A DNA stretch of 58,620 nt from an uncultured Eubacteriales bacterium (lineage in GTDB: Bacteria > Bacillota > Clostridia > Oscillospirales > Acutalibacteraceae): the NCBI GenBank assembly GCA_900316455.1, contig ONCX01000005.1, positions 1 through 58,620 of the forward strand. Direction: 5' to 3'. The position numbers and the translations under genes are program-made. This document shows positions 16,706 to 25,596 of the stretch, in pieces; the first letter of the stretch is position 1, and each line of letters begins with the position of its first letter. The notes beneath the pieces were generated by a model, which was not told where the DNA came from, ran no database searches, and saw nothing but the letters and a program-made list of their open reading frames with translations.

Positions 16706-17713
16706 ATGTCAGCAAACAAAAATTTTGTTAAAAGGGCAATCGCGCTTATCATTGCGGCTGGTATTATCGGCGGAACCCTTGCTTCATGCGGAGACGACGA
16801 CAACGGCTCCAAAAATACCAAGAAATCCAACGGCAGCGTCTCTCAGGCGACTCGCGCCGCCGACAATCCCAATATTATCGAATTTGACGACAGCGAGGAC
16901 GAGGATACCGGCGGTACAACCCGTTCTGCGGACGATGACGTGGTAACTACCACTACTACCACCGCTCCCTCAAGAACCAAGAAAACCACAACCACAACGA
17001 CTACCACAACAACTACTACAACCAAAAAAACAACCACTACCACTACCAAGGCTACAACCGCTACAACCGCTGCGACGCAGCCCGCGTCTCAGCTTAACAA
17101 CAAGTACAAGGTTAAATATAAGACCTACGCCTCCGAGAACGGTAAGATTAAATACAAGTACCCGCAGATTACTGGTCTTTACGATGAAGCCATGCAGAAC
17201 TTCTACAACGGATTTATCAAAAAGACCTGCACCATGTATCTCGGCGACCCGGGACTTGATACATTCAATGGTACATACGATGTAAAATACAAGACCAAGG
17301 ATACCCTCAGCATTGTTTTCCGCGAGTACTGTTTATTCAGCGGAGCCGCGCACGGTTATGCAAACGCTTCCGCGATTACAATTGACCTTGCGACGGGCAA
17401 CACGATAATTCCTTCCGAATCGGTGGATATGGACAAGGCGGCTGACGCGATAACCAACGATACATGGACGCTTACCAGAGCTTCCGACGGTGTGACAAAA
17501 AAAGATATTATTGACTACTTCAATCAGTATGATGAAGATACAATCAGATCTATCCTTTCATTTGACGATATGATTCAGGTAAAGAATTCCGGCGGCAATT
17601 ACACCTCCACCGGCAAGACGGGCTGTAATTCTTATCTTGACGCAAATGGCGAGCCAGTGCTTATTCTGGAAGTAAATCACGCGCTCGGAGATTATGTCGA
17701 GGTTCAGTTCTGA
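16706..17713 (+). CDS. Lipoprotein with threonine-rich linker and DUF3298/PdaC-like domain
   Basis: A 335-residue protein with a signal peptide and lipobox (TLASC near residue 27), an acidic low-complexity section, a threonine/lysine linker (~75-120) typical of surface-exposed stalks, and a C-terminal domain of about 200 residues. That domain contains VFREYCLFSGAAHGYAN and IDLATGNTI, resembling DUF3298/DUF4163 domains found beside PdaC polysaccharide deacetylases, where the role is probably carbohydrate binding. ATG 16706 was chosen over ATG 16697, which is only one base from GGAGG. It lies 18 bases after the protease gene. Confidence 0.75.
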   Translation: MSANKNFVKRAIALIIAAGIIGGTLASCGDDDNGSKNTKKSNGSVSQATRAADNPNIIEFDDSEDEDTGGTTRSADDDVVTTTTTTAPSRTKKTTTTTTTTTTTTTKKTTTTTTKATTATTAATQPASQLNNKYKVKYKTYASENGKIKYKYPQITGLYDEAMQNFYNGFIKKTCTMYLGDPGLDTFNGTYDVKYKTKDTLSIVFREYCLFSGAAHGYANASAITIDLATGNTIIPSESVDMDKAADAITNDTWTLTRASDGVTKKDIIDYFNQYDEDTIRSILSFDDMIQVKNSGGNYTSTGKTGCNSYLDANGEPVLILEVNHALGDYVEVQF

Positions 17714-17714
17714 G

Positions 17715-19724
17715 ATGAGTCCTTTTAATTCATTAAAAGCGGCAGCCGCAGCGACAGCCATCGCGCTGACTCTCTGCGGTTGCCTTTTCGCGAGCGAATA
17801 TCATAATTTGCCGCCGGTCGTCACATTGCAGCCCGCAGATATTCATACGAAAGCGGGTGAAGGCGTGACATTTGAAACACGCGCCGAGGGCGACGGGTTG
17901 ACATTCCAGTGGTATTACAAAAAGCCTGATTCGCCGAACTGGACGGTCTGGAAAGGTCACGAATCCGCCGTTACGTCAGCCGAGGCGAATTCCACTTGGA
18001 ACGGAATGCGGGTCTATTGCAGAGTGACTGACAGCCGTGGGAATTCTGTTGCCACACGTCCGGCGCTGATTTCGCTCTGCGCTCCGGCGGTTATCCTGGC
18101 GCAGCCGCGGGACGTTACCGTGAATCTTGGCGAAACGGCGTATTTCCGCGTGAGCGCGAGGGGAGAGGGGAAGCTCAGATATCAGTGGTATTACCGCAAG
18201 GGGAATACGGATCTCTGGACAAAATGGAAGGGTCATACGTCAAGCCAAACCGAGGCAGTCGCAAACGATTCCTGGAACGGTATGCGGCTTTTCTGCCTTG
18301 TCACCGACAGTGCGGGAAGCTCCGTCGGTTCGGATCCCGCAACCGTTACGGTTGTTGACTCTCCCACCTTTATTTCCCAGCCCGGAAGCGTTCACCTTAA
18401 TGTCGGCGGTTCTTCTGAATTCAGCGTGACCGGCGGCACGGAGGGGCTTCTCTGTCAGTGGTTCGTTATTCCGTGCGGCTTTCGCTTCGGCGTGAAGATG
18501 AAAAACAGGAACGACCTCTCTTTTTCGGTTGACGACAATGAAAGTCTGGACGGCGCAAAGGTTTTTTGCAGGCTCAAAAGCCCCGGCGGCAGCATGGTCT
18601 ATTCGGAACGCGCTGAAATTACCGCGGCGGACAAGCCTTTTTTCATTTCGCACCCGCAGCCTGTCGCCGCGAGGACGGGCGGGAATATGTATTTCTCGGC
18701 AAAGGCTGACGGCGATGGGATTAATTACAAATGGTATTTCAGATACGCGGATTCGCATATCTGGCGGCGGCTCGCGGGATATTCGGGGAGCTGTGTTTCT
18801 CTGACGGCGATGAATTCTCTCTCCGGCGGCGAAATACGATGCGAAGTAACCGATTCCAGAGGGAACAGGGCTGTGTCAGCCCCCGCGTCCGTCAGCGTGT
18901 GCAGCGGCGTAAACATTACCCGTCAGCCCGACGACGTGACCGCTTTATCAGGCGGACAATTTGCTTTATGCGCTGCGGCTGACTCCGAGGGCGCGGAATA
19001 TCAGTGGTACGCCAGAAAAGACGGCTCCGGCTGGACAGCACTTGTCGGTCACGTCGGCAGCATTTTCACGGCGACGGCTGATCCGTCTATGCACGGAATG
19101 AGGCTGAAATGCAAAATAACGGCTCCCGACGGAAGCAGCGCTTTTTCGCGGGAGGCGTGCGTGACCATAAATGACGTCTTTACTCTGCGTTCATCGCCGG
19201 AGAATATCGTCGCTCATTCGGGCGAGAACGTTGAATTCTCAGTGAATGCATCAGGAAGCGGGCTGAAGTACCAATGGCTGATGAAAACGGGTAATTCCGG
19301 CGGCTGGAAAAACTGGCAGGGGCAGACCTCCGCTAAGGTCAGACTGCCCGCCGAGCTTTCGTGGCACAAAACGCAGGTGCGCTGCGATGTGACCGACCGC
19401 ACGGGAAAGCTCCTCTCATCAGGCAGCGCGGACGTCTGGATAACCGATGCGCTCGACATTCTCAGGCAGCCGCGAAGCATTTCGCTCAAGGCTGACGAGC
19501 CTGCCGTATTCTCCGTCAGGGCGCAGGGCGAGGGACTGCGTTACCAGTGGTACTACAAAAAGCGCGGCATGAGAAGCTGGCATATATGGAAAAACCATAC
19601 GTCGCCTGTCACAAACGCGGTTGCCAATCCCTCATGGAACGGAATGAAAGTTTTCTGCAAGGTGTCCGATTCACGCGGCAAAACGATAAATTCAAAATAC
19701 GCCGTTGTGAAATTGGTTAAGTGA
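17715..19724 (+). CDS. Lipoprotein built of seven Ig-like repeats
   Basis: A 669-residue secreted lipoprotein (lipobox LTLCGC). The mature chain is seven tandem ~90-residue Ig-like domains. Each starts with a QPxDV-like strand, has xYQWYYKK near the first third, WxxWKGHTS in the middle, then a WNGMRVxCxVTDSxG strand carrying the likely disulfide cysteine. The third and sixth repeats are the most diverged. The same module occurs in the proteins at 42273 and 45182 and in the fragment at 30411. Such stalks usually carry binding functions at the cell surface; no catalytic domain is present. The start codon overlaps the preceding stop region, indicating one operon. Confidence 0.85.
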   Translation: MSPFNSLKAAAAATAIALTLCGCLFASEYHNLPPVVTLQPADIHTKAGEGVTFETRAEGDGLTFQWYYKKPDSPNWTVWKGHESAVTSAEANSTWNGMRVYCRVTDSRGNSVATRPALISLCAPAVILAQPRDVTVNLGETAYFRVSARGEGKLRYQWYYRKGNTDLWTKWKGHTSSQTEAVANDSWNGMRLFCLVTDSAGSSVGSDPATVTVVDSPTFISQPGSVHLNVGGSSEFSVTGGTEGLLCQWFVIPCGFRFGVKMKNRNDLSFSVDDNESLDGAKVFCRLKSPGGSMVYSERAEITAADKPFFISHPQPVAARTGGNMYFSAKADGDGINYKWYFRYADSHIWRRLAGYSGSCVSLTAMNSLSGGEIRCEVTDSRGNRAVSAPASVSVCSGVNITRQPDDVTALSGGQFALCAAADSEGAEYQWYARKDGSGWTALVGHVGSIFTATADPSMHGMRLKCKITAPDGSSAFSREACVTINDVFTLRSSPENIVAHSGENVEFSVNASGSGLKYQWLMKTGNSGGWKNWQGQTSAKVRLPAELSWHKTQVRCDVTDRTGKLLSSGSADVWITDALDILRQPRSISLKADEPAVFSVRAQGEGLRYQWYYKKRGMRSWHIWKNHTSPVTNAVANPSWNGMKVFCKVSDSRGKTINSKYAVVKLVK

Positions 19725-19743
19725 AAAGGAAAAATATAAAAAT

Positions 19744-19797
19744 GTCGCGTGAATTGCCATTCCGGAATCAGCATGGCAGTTCACGCGACTTGTTTTT
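19744..19797. terminator. Bidirectional terminator between convergent genes
   Basis: A 17-base stem with one G-U pair (19744-19760 with 19773-19789), followed by TTGTTTTTTTATTT on the plus strand. It separates the Ig lipoprotein from the leftward zinc-ribbon gene. Confidence 0.9.
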
Positions 19798-19813
19798 TTA
19801 TTTGGGTATTATG

Positions 19814-21259
19814 CTATTTGGTTATTTTTACGGACGCTGCTCCAATCACGTTTCCTTCCTCGTCATAGAGCGTCAGGGTGAATGTTCCGGTTTTGCCTTT
19901 TTGGGGATTTACGTAGATACCGTCGCTCCAGCCCCACCAGAATGTGCCGTCGCGGTACATCGGAACCGCGGATTTCTGCTTGTTCATTGAGGAGCCGTCC
20001 GGCCAGACCGCCTTGGCGTATGGATAGAATGTGCCGTCGGGCGTTCCTCCCGAAATTGTGAAGTGACAGTACAGAGGTGAGCTTTTGCTTATGGAATCGA
20101 CGCTTTCTGTGGAATCGGGGTCTGTATTGAAGTAGAAGTCTGTCGCTTTCCACGCGTACAGTTCCTTAAAGATTTTCTTGCAATCTTTGTAATTGACATT
20201 TTTCAGTTCCTTCAGGAATTCATATGTAGCCGCGTCGTCATTGTCCATGCTGGTGATGATGTAGCAGTATTTTGTCTCTTTGATCATCGCTTTGCTGTCT
20301 TTGTAGTTCCCAAGCGATTTGAATATGTCAAGTGCTTCAAAGAATTCGTCGTCGCGCAACAATTGTACGGCGTTGTTATAACGGGCTAATTTGTATTTCT
20401 CCGCGCTGTCCTCATAATCTCCGAGAGCCTCGAATACGTCCGCGGCTTCCTTGTATTCCTTTTGTTCCAGAAGCTCATTGCCGTAGCCGTAGTCAGCCGC
20501 GATGAATTTTTCCGCGCTGTCCTTGTAATCGCCTAATATCTCAAACGCGGTCATAGCCTCGATGAAGTTACCTTGGGCAAGCATAGCGTCCGCTTTACGG
20601 TAGAGCGCTTCGGTCGCCATTTTGCTGCTGTCCCTGTAGTCGCCGAGCGCGGTGAATTTTTCGTATGCCTCGTCATAATTTCCCGCGTTCAGTGCCTTGC
20701 TTGCCCCGCTGTAATTGATTGACGGCAGAGCGAGGAATATAAACGCAAGAGACGCGAAGATGAGAACGGCTATTCCGCCGAGAACCGACGAAACAATTAT
20801 CAGCGTTTTTTTGTTTGAGCCTTTTTTCGCTTTATTCTGTGGATAGTATGACGGCATTCCGCTTGATCCGAATGTCTGCGGAGCGGGATTCTGCACGGGG
20901 AACGGCTTCGCGCCAGTCTGCGCGGGTGCGGAGTTTATGACGGGATAATTCGGTGTGGGGAAATTTGTCGGGGCTTGCGCGGGAGCCGGATTCGGCTTGG
21001 GGAAATTTGTCGGGGCTTGCGCGGGAGCCGGATTCGGCTTGGGGAAATTCGCCGTCGTTTGAGCGGGAGCCGGATTCGGTGCGGGGAAATTTGTCGGGGC
21101 TTGTGCGGGAGCCGGATTCGGTGCGGGGAAATTTGTCGGGGCTTGCGCGGGAGCCGGATTCGGTGTGGGAATCCGAATTATCTTATTGCCGCACATGTTG
21201 CAGAATTTTGCGGTATCAGGAAGCTGATATCCGCATTCCGGACAATAGATTTTTCCCAT
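19814..21259 (-). CDS. Zinc-ribbon membrane protein with proline-rich repeats and TPR-like domain
   Basis: A 481-residue protein. Residues 5-24 are a CPxCG zinc ribbon (CPECG and CNMCG). Next come five copies of a 14-residue repeat close to PNPAPAQAPTNFPx (~33-100), one membrane helix (~150-172), and an extracytoplasmic part with about six LGDYxDS TPR-like units (~180-330). The end is a β-rich domain. Zinc-ribbon/TM/GDYxDS proteins are common in Clostridia, but no function is known. The proline-rich section would be a natural target for EF-P-dependent translation, which fits the ymfI gene nearby; that link is inference. Confidence 0.78.
   Translation of the reverse strand: MGKIYCPECGYQLPDTAKFCNMCGNKIIRIPTPNPAPAQAPTNFPAPNPAPAQAPTNFPAPNPAPAQTTANFPKPNPAPAQAPTNFPKPNPAPAQAPTNFPTPNYPVINSAPAQTGAKPFPVQNPAPQTFGSSGMPSYYPQNKAKKGSNKKTLIIVSSVLGGIAVLIFASLAFIFLALPSINYSGASKALNAGNYDEAYEKFTALGDYRDSSKMATEALYRKADAMLAQGNFIEAMTAFEILGDYKDSAEKFIAADYGYGNELLEQKEYKEAADVFEALGDYEDSAEKYKLARYNNAVQLLRDDEFFEALDIFKSLGNYKDSKAMIKETKYCYIITSMDNDDAATYEFLKELKNVNYKDCKKIFKELYAWKATDFYFNTDPDSTESVDSISKSSPLYCHFTISGGTPDGTFYPYAKAVWPDGSSMNKQKSAVPMYRDGTFWWGWSDGIYVNPQKGKTGTFTLTLYDEEGNVIGAASVKITK
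20957..21166 (-). repeat. Tandem 42-base repeat (5 units)
   Basis: Five units of 42 bases within the zinc-ribbon gene encode the 14-residue proline/alanine/glutamine repeat. Units differ at few positions, so copy number is likely to vary between strains. Confidence 0.85.
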
Positions 21260-21289
21260 TGAAATGCCTCCTTGTTATTGTTTGTTTTT

Positions 21290-22225
21290 TTATTGTGATG
21301 ATGTTTCATTACTTCCAGTGTCAGCCGGTGTGAGCTTTGCGAAATTGGCTATATTCATGAAGTCCTCCCTGAGCTGGTCGCCGGCGGGTTCTTTGGTGAA
21401 GAAGAAAATGTATATCAGACTTTTATTGTCTGTCTTTGCGTAATGATAGGAATAGAGATTGTTTATATAGCATTCAAAATAGGAGATGCCGCTGTCGGTG
21501 GTTTGCACCTCGGTTATGTCCTTGCCGTCTACGGTCTTGTAGCCGCCCTGTTCGGCTGCTGAGAGACAGAACGCCTGTGACGAATAATTCTTTGGTACGG
21601 TATAGACGGAAACGCTGGTAAGATATCTTTCACAGGAATAAAAGCGGCTCCCTGTGAAGGTTGAATCTCCGTCAATCGTCATATCAACGCCGCCTATTGT
21701 CACATCGGTGACAGCCTTTGTTTCCTTGATAACCTTCGCGGTGGAAATTATGGATTGATATTGCTTCATATTTTTTTCGGAGTCTTCCGGTTTTGAGTAG
21801 AATTCGAGAATATAGAATTCGTTCCCTCCGTCCAGCAAAAATGACGTGAACCGGTAATTTTCGCCTTCCTGCGGCGCGGAGTATTCCAAATAGCTGACCT
21901 CGCCGGATTTCTGAATGGCAGTGGGATTGCTTTTTCCCTCAAGCATTTCATTCAGCTTGTCGTCAGACGTCTTTCCGCTGAGAATTGCGCTTGTGGCGTT
22001 TATTATGTAAATATTCATGCCGTAGTCGCCGCATGAATAAGTGGCAAAGATTTTTCCGTCGCCTGCCGCGGGGGAGGGGCTTTCCGCCATGTCGTCACGT
22101 ATGGAAATTTCCATATTACCGACTGTTATCTTTTTATTGAATTTTGTAAAAAGCGAGCAAGATGACATGGAAATTATTATGGAAATAACCGCTGCCGTTA
22201 TAATGATTTTTCTTGTGGATTTCAA
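21290..22225 (-). CDS. Lipoprotein, third member of a tandem paralogous family
   Basis: A 311-residue lipoprotein (lipobox near SMSSC). After the signal it reads ITVGNMEISIRDDM, the same opening as the two upstream genes (ITAxNIxVTIRDDM). The chain then has two related halves, each with a YGMN or YLEYSA-type strand and an FYSKPEDxEK segment. This is the most diverged of the three. The neighbouring copies indicate gene duplication in place. No characterised family is recognised. A serine/threonine-rich end follows. Confidence 0.7.
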   Translation of the reverse strand: MKSTRKIIITAAVISIIISMSSCSLFTKFNKKITVGNMEISIRDDMAESPSPAAGDGKIFATYSCGDYGMNIYIINATSAILSGKTSDDKLNEMLEGKSNPTAIQKSGEVSYLEYSAPQEGENYRFTSFLLDGGNEFYILEFYSKPEDSEKNMKQYQSIISTAKVIKETKAVTDVTIGGVDMTIDGDSTFTGSRFYSCERYLTSVSVYTVPKNYSSQAFCLSAAEQGGYKTVDGKDITEVQTTDSGISYFECYINNLYSYHYAKTDNKSLIYIFFFTKEPAGDQLREDFMNIANFAKLTPADTGSNETSSQ

Positions 22226-22274
22226 TTATGTTTTCCTCCGTTTATACTGTACCATATGGTTTTATGTTTTTTTT

Positions 22275-23183
22275 TTACGCCGTGTGCGATTTGTCGATAA
22301 TTTCATTAAGGTCGGCTTTCAGTGCGTCGTCGTCTGGGATTTTCGTGTGAAAGATTACATAATAGATTGAGTTGTCTATGTCCATTACGTAATATGTCGA
22401 GTAGGATTCATCGGACGATGTTTCAAAATAGGGAATACCTCCCGGAGTGGTCTTCAGCTCGCCGGCGTTATTGATGGTATCGCTTACCCTGAACTTTTCG
22501 GCGAATTCCTCCGGCGTCATTTTATCTGCTCTGATATTGCTATTTGTTACCTGTAATAAATACCTGCCGCACTGATATGAGCTGCTTGACAGTTCATATG
22601 CGTCGCCGTCCAGCTCAAAGATTACGCCATGAATATTTACGTCGATAGTCGCTGGCGGCTCTTCCAATATTTTTACGCTGGAAATTATTTTCTCATATTC
22701 TTCGCGGTACTTGTCATTATTCTTTGCCTTAGTGTGGAATTCAAAGAAATAATCCTCGTAGCCCTCTTTCATAATGTAAACCGTGTAAAGGAAATCCGTT
22801 TCGCCCGACGTCCGCACGCATTCTATGTAGCTTATATCGCCGAATTTTTTGATTTCAGTGGCGTTCTTGCCCTTTTCGGCTATGCTTTTTAAAAATTCGT
22901 CGCCGGTTTTGCCGTTGTATGTCCGTAATGTGACGGTTCTTGCGTCTATGCTGCCGACATTCATACCGTAGCCGTCCCAGCGGAAGCCGGTGATGTAGCT
23001 TTCGCTGTTTTTGATTTTTTCCTGTTCCGTCATGTCGTCGCGGATAGTTACCCTGATATTTCCGGCTGTGATTTCCTGTGTGAAATCCGCATTGTTCTGC
23101 AGCGAGCATGACGTAAGGGGGAGAATCATTGCAAGCGTTGCGGTCATTGTGATGACAGCTATGAGTTTTTTGATTGCGTTCAT
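22275..23183 (-). CDS. Lipoprotein, second member of the tandem family
   Basis: A 302-residue lipoprotein (lipobox LTSC). It shares FTQEITAxNIxVTIRDDM, the YGMNxG strand, GDISYIxxxxSxxTDF and YYFFEFxTKxxNxxKYxxEYEKIIxSVxIxEEP with the gene at 23347, so the two are close paralogues along their whole length. The second half repeats the first half's strand order (DVxIxGVxxxxDGDAxExSS). The ribosome site GGAGG lies upstream of the ATG. The function is unknown; the repeated fold and lipid anchor suggest a surface-binding role. Confidence 0.72.
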   Translation of the reverse strand: MNAIKKLIAVITMTATLAMILPLTSCSLQNNADFTQEITAGNIRVTIRDDMTEQEKIKNSESYITGFRWDGYGMNVGSIDARTVTLRTYNGKTGDEFLKSIAEKGKNATEIKKFGDISYIECVRTSGETDFLYTVYIMKEGYEDYFFEFHTKAKNNDKYREEYEKIISSVKILEEPPATIDVNIHGVIFELDGDAYELSSSSYQCGRYLLQVTNSNIRADKMTPEEFAEKFRVSDTINNAGELKTTPGGIPYFETSSDESYSTYYVMDIDNSIYYVIFHTKIPDDDALKADLNEIIDKSHTA

Positions 23184-23271
23184 ATGCGGAAGCCTCCGTT
23201 CAGTTTGTTTTACAATATTATTCTAACAATTATCATTATTTTTGTCAAGACGCACTTTAACATATTACAAG

Positions 23272-23308
23272 AGCCGCACATCAGAATTTTGGAATCTGAT
23301 GTGCGGCT
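23272..23308 (-). terminator. Hairpin between paralogous lipoprotein genes
   Basis: A 14-base perfect stem (23272-23285 with 23295-23308) and a 9-base loop. The T tract is poor on both strands, so it may be a weak terminator or an mRNA-stabilising end for the upstream gene. Confidence 0.55.
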
Positions 23309-23346
23309 GTGATGTTATGACCGCAAGTTTATTATGTTTTATGGAT

Positions 23347-24258
23347 TCATGCCGCGTGCGCGCCGTCAACTATATTGTTGAATTCAGCTTTGAGCTGATC
23401 GTCGGCTGGAACCATCGTGGATAGCATGATATAATAGATCTTGCCGTCTATTTCCTTGACATAATGCGTTCCGTAAAGCTCGTCAGCCATCGCTTCAAAG
23501 TAAGGCACGCCTCCGTCTGTCGTCTTGTATTCGGTTACGTCCTGACCGTCGGCTGTCTTATAGCCGCTCTTGAGAAGAATGTTTACAAAGTTCTCAGGCG
23601 AGGAAAGGCTTGAGCTAAGTCCTGAATTGTAAACTGTTACGGAATATCTGCTGCAAAACCATGTGCCGCTTGACTGCTCAAAGGCGTCGCCGTCCATTGT
23701 CAGCGCAACTCCTTCTATAGTCACATCGGCTGTCTTTGCGGGTTCTTCAATAATGCTCACGCTGTCTATGATTTTTTCGTATTCATTCTGATATTTTCCC
23801 GCGTTATCAGGTTTTGTGTAGAACTCGAAGAAATAGTATTCATAGCCGACTTCCATAATGTAAACGTCAGAGAAGAAATCGGTTCCGTCTGAGCTTTCGG
23901 TGTACTGGATATAGCTTATATCGCCGTATTTCTTGATTTCGGAGGGATTCTTGCCGCTTTCTCCGACCTTTTTGAGAATATCGTCGCCGGTCTGACCCGA
24001 CAGCTTTACTGTGCTTGTGTCGTTTGCGCTGACGTTTCCGATATTCATGCCGTAGCCGTTCCAGAGATAGCCGGTGATATAATCGTCGTCATTCTTGATC
24101 TCGTCCTGCTCTTTCATATCGTCGCGGATAGTGACCTTGATATTTTCGGCGGTGATTTCCTGTGTGAAATTTGCCTTGTTCAGCAGCGAGCATGACGCGG
24201 CGGAGAGAAGCATCGCAAGCACCGCTGTCAGGGTGATGAGTCTTTTGATTGTTTTCAT
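23347..24258 (-). CDS. Lipoprotein, first member of the tandem family
   Basis: A 303-residue lipoprotein (lipobox SAASC) from ATG 24258, chosen because GGAGG lies 9 bases upstream; 15 extra codons upstream lack a site. It has the same two-half layout as its paralogues at 22275 and 21290, with FTQEITAENIKVTIRDDM at the mature N-terminus, GDISYIQYTES centrally and YYFFEFYTKPDNAGKY. The family is not recognised. Divergence is least between this copy and the one at 22275. Confidence 0.72.
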   Translation of the reverse strand: MKTIKRLITLTAVLAMLLSAASCSLLNKANFTQEITAENIKVTIRDDMKEQDEIKNDDDYITGYLWNGYGMNIGNVSANDTSTVKLSGQTGDDILKKVGESGKNPSEIKKYGDISYIQYTESSDGTDFFSDVYIMEVGYEYYFFEFYTKPDNAGKYQNEYEKIIDSVSIIEEPAKTADVTIEGVALTMDGDAFEQSSGTWFCSRYSVTVYNSGLSSSLSSPENFVNILLKSGYKTADGQDVTEYKTTDGGVPYFEAMADELYGTHYVKEIDGKIYYIMLSTMVPADDQLKAEFNNIVDGAHAA

Positions 24259-24332
24259 TTGTGGAAGCCTCCGTTTCTTATGTTTGTGATTACATTGTAA
24301 CAAACCGACGCTATTTTGTCAAGTATTATTTA

Positions 24333-25553
24333 TCAGTCCTGTCTGTAATCAGCAAGGAAATCGCGGAGTCCGTCGGCTGCCTGTCTGAGTTCGTCAAGAC
24401 ACGGCAGGTAGACCACGCGGAAGTGATCCGGCTTCTCCCAGTGAAAGCCGCCGCCGTGGGTGAGGAGTATCTTCTTCTGCTTGAGAAAATCGAGAACGAA
24501 TTTCTCGTCGTCGGTTATATTGAACCGTTCCGTGTCGATCTTTGGGAATATATAGAATGCCGCTCTGGGTCTTACCACGCTCATTCCGGGAATTGAATTT
24601 ATCGCGTCGCAGATGAACCTGCGCTGCTCGTATATCCTTCCCCCGGGAATCAGCATTTCCCTTGCGGTATAGGCGTTTTTGAGCGCCACGGGTATCAGCG
24701 ACTGTGCGGGAACGTTGGAGCAGAGTCTCATTGAGGAGAGAAGATTTATTCCCTCGATATAGCCCTTTACGTTCGTTTTGTTTCCGCAGAGAGTCATCCA
24801 GCCGCAGCGGTAACCGGCGATGAGATGCGATTTGGAGAGTCCGTTGAATGTCACGGAGAAGATGTCAGGTGCTATCGACGAAATCGAGATATGCTCCAGC
24901 CCGTCCATCACAAGGCGGTCGTATATCTCGTCGGAGAATACTATGAGTTCATTCTCGCGCGCGATATCGGCAATCTCTTCGAGCAGCTCGCGGGAATACA
25001 GCGCGCCGGTGGGGTTATTCGGATTTATTATTACTATGCCCTTTGTGCGGGACGTGACCTTGGAGCGGATATCGCTTATATCGGGGAACCAGTCGGATTG
25101 CTCGTCGCATATGTAATGCACCGCCTTGCCGCCTGCGAGAGTGACGGAGGCTGTCCAGAGCGGATAGTCGGGAGCCGGAACAAGAACCTCGTCGCCGTTG
25201 TCGAGAAGACCCTGCATGGACATCGTGATAAGCTCGCTCGCGCCGTTGCCCGTGTATACATCATCGGGAGTCACTCCCTCTATATGCTTGACGTTGACGC
25301 AGTAGTCGGCTATGGCGTTGCGAGCCGCGAAAAGTCCCTTGGAATCCGAATATCCCTCGGTCGAAATAAGATTCGACTGCATTGCCTCTATTACCTCGTC
25401 GGGGGCGCGGAATCCGAATGGCGCGGGGTTGCCTATATTCAGCTTGAGTATTTTCTCACCGCGTGCGATCATGCGGTTTGCCTCGTCCATGACCGGTCCG
25501 CGTATATCATAGCACACATTGTCTAACTTGTGCGATTTGTTAAATATTCTCAT
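24333..25553 (-). CDS. alaA: PLP-dependent aminotransferase, alanine transaminase type (AlaA-like)
   Basis: A 406-residue class I aminotransferase. Features are GNPAPFGFRAPDEV near the N-terminus, NPNNPTGALYS (Asn contacting PLP), FSDEIYDRL, the PLP lysine in NGLSKSHLIAGYRCGWM, and RVVYLP near the C-terminus (substrate-carboxylate Arg). This combination is that of the AlaA/YugH group, which interconverts pyruvate and alanine with glutamate. Length and gap-free motifs indicate an active enzyme. It lies 43 bases after the aldo/keto reductase and may be cotranscribed. It is unlikely to be a phosphonate transaminase, lying some 26 kb from that cluster. Confidence 0.88.
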   Translation of the reverse strand: MRIFNKSHKLDNVCYDIRGPVMDEANRMIARGEKILKLNIGNPAPFGFRAPDEVIEAMQSNLISTEGYSDSKGLFAARNAIADYCVNVKHIEGVTPDDVYTGNGASELITMSMQGLLDNGDEVLVPAPDYPLWTASVTLAGGKAVHYICDEQSDWFPDISDIRSKVTSRTKGIVIINPNNPTGALYSRELLEEIADIARENELIVFSDEIYDRLVMDGLEHISISSIAPDIFSVTFNGLSKSHLIAGYRCGWMTLCGNKTNVKGYIEGINLLSSMRLCSNVPAQSLIPVALKNAYTAREMLIPGGRIYEQRRFICDAINSIPGMSVVRPRAAFYIFPKIDTERFNITDDEKFVLDFLKQKKILLTHGGGFHWEKPDHFRVVYLPCLDELRQAADGLRDFLADYRQD

Positions 25554-25596
25554 AGCGCATACCTTCTATAAAATTTTAATAAAAAGACTGCGGCGT

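Noticed and set aside
16843-17049. Minus-strand valine-rich ORF
   Set aside because: It is the antisense of the threonine-rich linker codons, not a gene.
20953-21333. Plus-strand repeat ORFs over the zinc-ribbon gene
   Set aside because: They are shadows of the 42-base coding repeat on the minus strand.
24333-25553. 2-Aminoethylphosphonate transaminase
   Set aside because: Motifs match the AlaA group, and the gene is some 26 kb from the phosphonate operon.
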